This document shows positions 3,639 to 7,004 of a stretch of 7,004 nt of DNA, one piece after another (positions within the stretch are counted from its first letter, which is position 1; every line of letters starts with the position of its first letter). Position numbers and translations under genes: made by a program. Origin of the DNA: SKVJ01 sp964578745 (GTDB lineage: Bacteria > Chloroflexota > Dehalococcoidia > GIF9 > AB-539-J10); assembly GCA_964578745.1 (NCBI GenBank), contig CAZODZ010000074.1, positions 1-7,004 on the forward strand, written 5' to 3'. The notes under the pieces are model-generated. The model was not told the DNA's origin and ran no database searches. It worked only from the letters and a program-made list of their open reading frames with translations.

Positions 3639-4909
3639 TGGGCTTTTTATCACGATTGACAAATTGGAGGGCTGAACATAATGTGCAGGTGGCTACGGAA
3701 GAGCAGACGTACAGGATCGAGGCGGCGCAAAGGCTCTATTCGGCGTCGACGGACAAGACGGAGCCGCTGACGTTCACGGACGATCTGGTCACTAACAACA
3801 CGTGGGAGCGGGAATCGAAACAAGACCTTCTGGAAGTGGCCTACAAGGACCCGATAGCCTACTACATCTGTGTGAAGATCAGCGAGAATGTATTTGACGA
3901 CTGGTTCCAGTTTGTGGACCCGACGACTGGCGAGGAGGTCATGCAGGACGTCCAGCGGGAGATGCAGATCATCAACGCGAAGTTCTGGCTGACGCAGGCG
4001 CTCATCGGGGAACGGATTTTCGGCCATAGTTGGCTCTTCACGGGGCCGAACAAGTATCGACAGGACTACAGTTCAGGCGGGCAGATAGCCAATCTGGATG
4101 TGTTCACGCCGATGAATGCGGAGTTTGTCGGGGTTGATGGTTATGGGAACCCGACAACTGTAAGGGTGTGGCCAAATCCGTCGGACATCTCGCAGTTCGA
4201 GGACCTGCCAGCATCAGACTTCATCTTCTTCTGCACGCGCCCGAGGGGGCGGTCTTGGGCCGGCTATAGCGCATTGTATCCCGTGTGGACGGACCTCACC
4301 TATGTACGCAGCGCGAAGCATGCATTGGGCTGGGCTAACCAAAAGTTTGGGATAGGTCTGTTCCTGTGGAAACTGAAAGGGAGATTGACCGACGAGACCG
4401 CGACAGCGCTGGAGAACATGCTCAAAGACATCTCGCTGATGCGCGCTGCATTGGTGGACGGGAATCTGGTCGACGATGTGCTGTTCGTGGGTCCAAGCGG
4501 AAGCATGACCACAAATATCGCTGAGGCCGTTGACATGCACCTTGGCCTCATCAGTGCTGGGTCGGGTATCCCGAAGGACATCTTGACCGGCGTCAGCGCC
4601 GGTGCCATTACCGGCTCGGAGATCAACAACAAGGCCCTCTACGCAACTTTGAGCCAGATTCAGCAGTCCGTCGAGGTCTACATTCGCGAGTTGGTCCGCA
4701 GAATGGGCTATACCAACGAGGATTACGCCATCTCATGGAACACCCGCTACGCGACCGACGAGTTGGAGCAGGCGCAGATTCGGCTCCTGAACGCTCAGGC
4801 TGCACAGTTGGAGATGCAGGTCGAGCAGGGAATCAATCCCGGAGATATCAGGATTCTGACGGGTGAGGAACCCGAGCGAACACGTAACCCGGAGGGAAGA
4901 CAGGCATGA
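3635..4909 (+). CDS. Phage portal protein
   Basis: The 424-residue product has the size and features of a portal, the dodecameric ring at one capsid vertex through which DNA is packaged and the tail attaches. An N-terminal part with YKDPIAYYICVKISENVFDDWF (70-91) is typical of the DUF1073-like portal group. RSWAGYSALYPVWTDLTYV (206-224) and the long helical wing follow. GIPKDILTG at 311-319, followed by GAITGSEINNKALYATLSQIQQ, resembles the conserved portal GIP....G.....G.....N/D segment before the crown helices. The C-terminal helices are rich in Gln and Glu. The ATG at 3635 overlaps the previous stop; ATG 3638 is a second possible start. The downstream ATGA overlap and a protease two genes later support the assignment. 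The exact subfamily is recalled, not searched. Confidence 0.8.
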   Translation: MMGFLSRLTNWRAEHNVQVATEEQTYRIEAAQRLYSASTDKTEPLTFTDDLVTNNTWERESKQDLLEVAYKDPIAYYICVKISENVFDDWFQFVDPTTGEEVMQDVQREMQIINAKFWLTQALIGERIFGHSWLFTGPNKYRQDYSSGGQIANLDVFTPMNAEFVGVDGYGNPTTVRVWPNPSDISQFEDLPASDFIFFCTRPRGRSWAGYSALYPVWTDLTYVRSAKHALGWANQKFGIGLFLWKLKGRLTDETATALENMLKDISLMRAALVDGNLVDDVLFVGPSGSMTTNIAEAVDMHLGLISAGSGIPKDILTGVSAGAITGSEINNKALYATLSQIQQSVEVYIRELVRRMGYTNEDYAISWNTRYATDELEQAQIRLLNAQAAQLEMQVEQGINPGDIRILTGEEPERTRNPEGRQA

Positions 4910-5313
4910 CGTTTTGGGACGAGCTAGAGGAGAAGAAGAAGGCAGAGAAGAAGAAGAGCATATGGGACGACCTGCCGGATTACTTACAAAACGACGCGAG
5001 GTGTCCAATCTGCGGACGCTTCTACCATCGCCTGAACATCTGGCGTAATCCGATTGGGAACCGCCAGTACGAGGACCTGTGCCAGTGCCCGAGGGGCAGG
5101 TGGGCGCGCAAGATGATGCGGGAGTACCACAACGAGCAGATGGCCAGGAGAAAGGAGCGCAGGAAGAGGATTCGCGAGGCCCTGAAGGCGAAGGAGCGGG
5201 CGAGGCAGTTCTGGGAGAAGGTCAAGGCTGCGAAGCGGACGCGTCCCGTGCGCCCGGGTGGCAGTCTCACGGCGGGAATCGCACCAATAGCGGAAAAGGA
5301 GGTGAGAAGGTAA
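4906..5313 (+). CDS. Basic zinc-finger protein between portal and protease
   Basis: This 135-residue protein is not recognised as a named family. The ATG overlaps the portal stop, with GGAGGGA (4891-4897) about 8 bases upstream. The first 25 residues contain two similar units, TFWDELEE and SIWDDLPD, around a Lys/Glu-rich spacer. Cysteines 33, 36, 59 and 61 (CPIC and CQC) form a likely single zinc site. Residues 63-113 are a long, very basic helix (RKERRKRIREALKAKERARQ) that should bind DNA or an acidic protein surface. A flexible tail (GGSLTAGIAPIAEKE) ends the protein. Its location suggests a role in capsid assembly, packaging or transcription of the virion operon. The opposite charge of the acidic tails of neighbours is notable. 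Confidence 0.7.
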   Translation: MTFWDELEEKKKAEKKKSIWDDLPDYLQNDARCPICGRFYHRLNIWRNPIGNRQYEDLCQCPRGRWARKMMREYHNEQMARRKERRKRIREALKAKERARQFWEKVKAAKRTRPVRPGGSLTAGIAPIAEKEVRR

Positions 5314-5314
5314 G

Positions 5315-5674
5315 ATGGTGAACGAGAACAGGGTCATTGAGAAGATTCACAGAATCGAGGCGAAGATGTTGGGGTACGAGTACGTCCTCAGCGAGAAGCG
5401 CAATCCGCTGGTCGCGCACGTGCTGACGAGCATCCGACCCGATAGGTTGGGTAAGGAACTCACACCGGACGAGGAGGCAAGGTATCGTCAGGCGATTGGC
5501 GACCTGAAGGCGGACCTCGAAAAGAATCTCGAGATCTTACGCCTGTCTTGGAAGGACTATCTGAAGGACGCTGCCGAGCGCGGTGTCGCCGATGGCATCC
5601 AGCGTGCGATAGCCCTAATTCCACAGAGGCGCAAGCGGAAGGCCAAGAAGGTCGAGGAGGAGGCTGAGGAGTAG
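5315..5674 (+). CDS. Small helical hypothetical protein of the head module
   Basis: This 119-residue, all-helical, charged protein is not recognised. GGAGGTG (5298-5304) sits 10 bases before the ATG, which follows the previous stop by one base. Residues 1-28 and 50-103 are helical, separated by NPLVAHVLTSIRPDRLGKEL. The C-terminus switches from a basic block (QRRKRKAKK, 104-112) to an acidic end (VEEEAEE). Its stop overlaps the GTG of the protease by one base. Small helical proteins in this place can be capsid-assembly chaperones or head-completion factors, but no specific motif is visible. Confidence 0.7.
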   Translation: MVNENRVIEKIHRIEAKMLGYEYVLSEKRNPLVAHVLTSIRPDRLGKELTPDEEARYRQAIGDLKADLEKNLEILRLSWKDYLKDAAERGVADGIQRAIALIPQRRKRKAKKVEEEAEE

Positions 5675-6480
5675 TGGCGATAAAACGTAAGGGTGTCCTC
5701 GCGCGTCCCGGAGAGTATCGCTACGGCGACAAGACCGAGATTAAGGTTCCCGAGGAACTGAGGGCTGCTGCCGAGAGGCAGCCGATAGTAGTTCTGACCA
5801 GAGGACACCCAAAGAACGGCATCCCCACAGCCTCGCAATATCTTGGCACAGTGACACAGAAGTGGAACGAGAAGAAACAACTCGTGGAAGGCGAGTTCTG
5901 GTTCTACGAGGAGTACGTGCCGCAACACATTCGCGACAAGATCGTGAACGGCGAACCCGTGCCGATCTCCGCCGGCTTCACGTTGGAGTCGGTGGACGAG
6001 AACGGGATTCAGCGCGGAATTCTGTACAGCCACATTGCGGTACTCGATGGAGAGAACCCAGTGTGCCCGTTGGGCGAGTGTGGGGTGAATGTCCGCGCCG
6101 AGTCGGAGGGTATCATAATGAGATACGAGCAAGAGAGCGAGCTAGCGCCTCCGGAGGAACCGAAGGCCCAAGAAGACCCAATAGCGGTCTTGAAGGCTGA
6201 GATCGCGGAACTGAAGGAGATGCTCAAGTCGCTCGCGACACAGGAACCAGCCGGCAAGGAGCCGGTGGAGAAGGAAGAGAAGCAAGAACAACAGGCCGAG
6301 CCGGAACCGGAGCCTGAAGAGACACCGGAGCCGGAGAAGGCGGAAGAGCCCAGTCCGCCGAAGGTTGAGCCTGAGAAGGTCGTTCCCAAGTCACCGCCAC
6401 CCAAGGCCGAACGGACGGTGTGGGATGATGGCGAGGTGGCCACTGGGGCACTGATATTGGGCAAGAGACCAGACAAATGA
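5674..6480 (+). CDS. DUF2213-like prohead protease with scaffold-like tail
   Basis: The 268-residue protein has two parts. Residues 1-148 resemble the DUF2213/HK97-type prohead protease fold: RGHPKN with His45, GTV.QKW..KKQLVEGEFWF, then PVPISAGFTLESVD with Ser99, and YSHIAVLDGENPVCPLG with His120. The family pattern is a Ser in S.G(F/Y) with a His earlier and the H.A(V/L)..G motif later. Residues 168-190 form a short coiled coil (IAVLKAEIAELKEMLKSL). Residues 191-245 are Glu/Pro-rich, and a conserved-looking end (AERTVWDDGEVATGALILG) follows. Such a tail normally guides capsid subunits and is digested during maturation. The start is GTG at 5674, overlapping the previous TAG, with GGAGGAGG 10 bases upstream. 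Protease class assignment is good; catalytic residues are inferred. Confidence 0.72.
   Translation: MAIKRKGVLARPGEYRYGDKTEIKVPEELRAAAERQPIVVLTRGHPKNGIPTASQYLGTVTQKWNEKKQLVEGEFWFYEEYVPQHIRDKIVNGEPVPISAGFTLESVDENGIQRGILYSHIAVLDGENPVCPLGECGVNVRAESEGIIMRYEQESELAPPEEPKAQEDPIAVLKAEIAELKEMLKSLATQEPAGKEPVEKEEKQEQQAEPEPEPEETPEPEKAEEPSPPKVEPEKVVPKSPPPKAERTVWDDGEVATGALILGKRPDK
6105..6110 (+). promoter_or_regulatory. Internal ribosome binding site for nested scaffold
   Basis: GGAGGG inside the protease gene stands 7 bases before an in-frame ATG at 6118, spacing as good as at the genuine gene starts here. It falls exactly between the protease domain and the coiled-coil/acidic part. Confidence 0.45.
6118..6480 (+). 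CDS. Possible nested scaffold protein (in-frame internal start)
   Basis: Initiation at ATG 6118 would give a 120-residue protein identical to residues 149-268 of the protease. It begins MRYEQESELAPPEEPKAQED and contains the coiled coil, the Glu/Pro-rich stretch and the terminal VWDDGEV segment. It lacks the protease domain. This reproduces the lambda C/Nu3 arrangement, where a scaffold is translated from within the protease gene. Support is the ribosome binding site, its spacing and the domain boundary; expression is not shown. Confidence 0.4.
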   Translation: MRYEQESELAPPEEPKAQEDPIAVLKAEIAELKEMLKSLATQEPAGKEPVEKEEKQEQQAEPEPEPEETPEPEKAEEPSPPKVEPEKVVPKSPPPKAERTVWDDGEVATGALILGKRPDK

Positions 6481-6491
6481 GGAGGTAACAG

Positions 6492-7004
6492 ATGGCAGAA
6501 GGAACAATGGCTGACTACACCGGCTCCATCCTCGTTGAGGCGTCACCCTACAGCTGGGGAATCCAGACGTTTCGGGTGAACGGCAGCAACGAGTTGAAGC
6601 CGGGATACGTGTGCACTGCGACCGGTCACACGGCCCCTGACATCGGGAGGCCGGACGGCGACAGTGACGTGACGCTCGGAGTGTGTATCGAGAACCCAAA
6701 CGATGACCTCGATACCTACTTCGATGACAACCACGAGATTCGCGTGGCCCTAGTTGGGTCTGGCGCGGTGGTGTGGGTGTACGTCGACGACGACGAGGGC
6801 GCGCTGCCCGCAGGAACACCCGTGTACTCCACAGGGGCCGACGACGACGGCTACGTGGAGAAGATGGTCGCGCTGGACGCACCAGCGTCGTACGATGAGG
6901 CGACTGTACAGGGTCTCCTCGACGACCTGACCAACCAGCACCTGCGCTATCTCGGGCGCTTGTACGAGAGCATCGCGGATCAGGGCTCCACGGACACGCC
7001 CGCG
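6492..7004 (+). CDS. Putative capsid cement/decoration protein (3' partial)
   Basis: The frame starts at ATG 6492 with GGAGGT at 6481-6486 (5-base gap) and is still open after 171 codons at the window end. The body looks beta-rich: SILVEASPYSWGIQTFRVNG, then ELKPGYVCTATG, TLGVCIEN, EIRVALVGSGAVVWVYVDDD, ALPAGTPVYSTGADDDGYVE. The succession 'K.G.v......G....D.....GV....' and 'G.v.vy.......G.pvy....G.v' resembles small cement/decoration proteins (DUF2190-like), which coat the capsid. Placement after the protease and before where the major capsid gene should be fits this. Several Asp clusters could bind divalent cations. The C-terminal visible part turns helical (VQGLLDDLTNQHLRYLGRLYESIA). A major capsid protein N-terminal arm is a less likely alternative. 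Confidence 0.5.
   Translation, partial: MAEGTMADYTGSILVEASPYSWGIQTFRVNGSNELKPGYVCTATGHTAPDIGRPDGDSDVTLGVCIENPNDDLDTYFDDNHEIRVALVGSGAVVWVYVDDDEGALPAGTPVYSTGADDDGYVEKMVALDAPASYDEATVQGLLDDLTNQHLRYLGRLYESIADQGSTDTPA

Noticed and set aside
5557..6476. Long - strand frames under the protease gene
   Set aside because: They are antisense to a recognisable protease. The Ser/Gly runs come from reading Glu/Pro codons backwards.

Overview
This window looks like part of the genome of a tailed double-stranded DNA virus (Caudoviricetes-like) or provirus. All convincing genes lie on the + strand. They are short and tightly packed, often joined by 4-base ATGA or GTGA stop/start overlaps, and mostly preceded by strong Shine-Dalgarno sequences. 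A portal protein and a DUF2213-like prohead protease with a scaffold-like tail sit in the order expected of a head-assembly module. Host identity cannot be settled. An archaeal host is possible: the two real intergenic gaps carry AT-rich TATA-like elements rather than clear bacterial -35/-10 pairs, and AGA/AGG arginine codons are common. A thermophilic or anaerobic bacterium is not excluded.

Left region, 1-1265: a chain of small accessory genes. In order these are the end of a CxxC protein, a Trp-rich protein, a compact MazG-like nucleotide pyrophosphohydrolase, a zinc-ribbon protein, a possible 18-codon micro-ORF and two unknown small proteins. Four successive junctions share an 18-base in-phase module that is at once the C-terminus of one gene, the ribosome binding site and the start of the next gene.

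Middle region, 1266-2701: two regulatory gaps surround a GC-rich small acidic gene, a possible structured RNA (three hairpins closed by a basal stem, 1553-1651), a 171-residue unknown protein and an AbrB/MazE-like small DNA-binding protein. Just after the AbrB-like gene, a roughly 320-base gap holds a perfect 16-base AT palindrome flanked by 9-base direct repeats, a hairpin, and an unexplained open frame running into the next gene. This gap separates the accessory genes from the structural genes and is the natural place for a switch to late transcription.

Right region, 2702-7004: the virion module. It contains a zinc-motif protein with an acidic decapeptide-repeat tail, an HK97-gp10-like neck/tail-completion protein, the portal, a basic zinc-finger protein, a small helical protein, and a protease whose C-terminal half looks like a scaffold. 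That half has its own internal ribosome binding site and ATG. The last gene is a cement/decoration-like protein cut by the window end. The major capsid protein would be expected just beyond 7004. No terminase large subunit is visible. No tRNA, CRISPR array, insertion sequence or integrase was seen.

The best candidates for something undescribed are the multi-hairpin RNA element, the nested scaffold start, the shared junction module and the AbrB/palindrome switch region.
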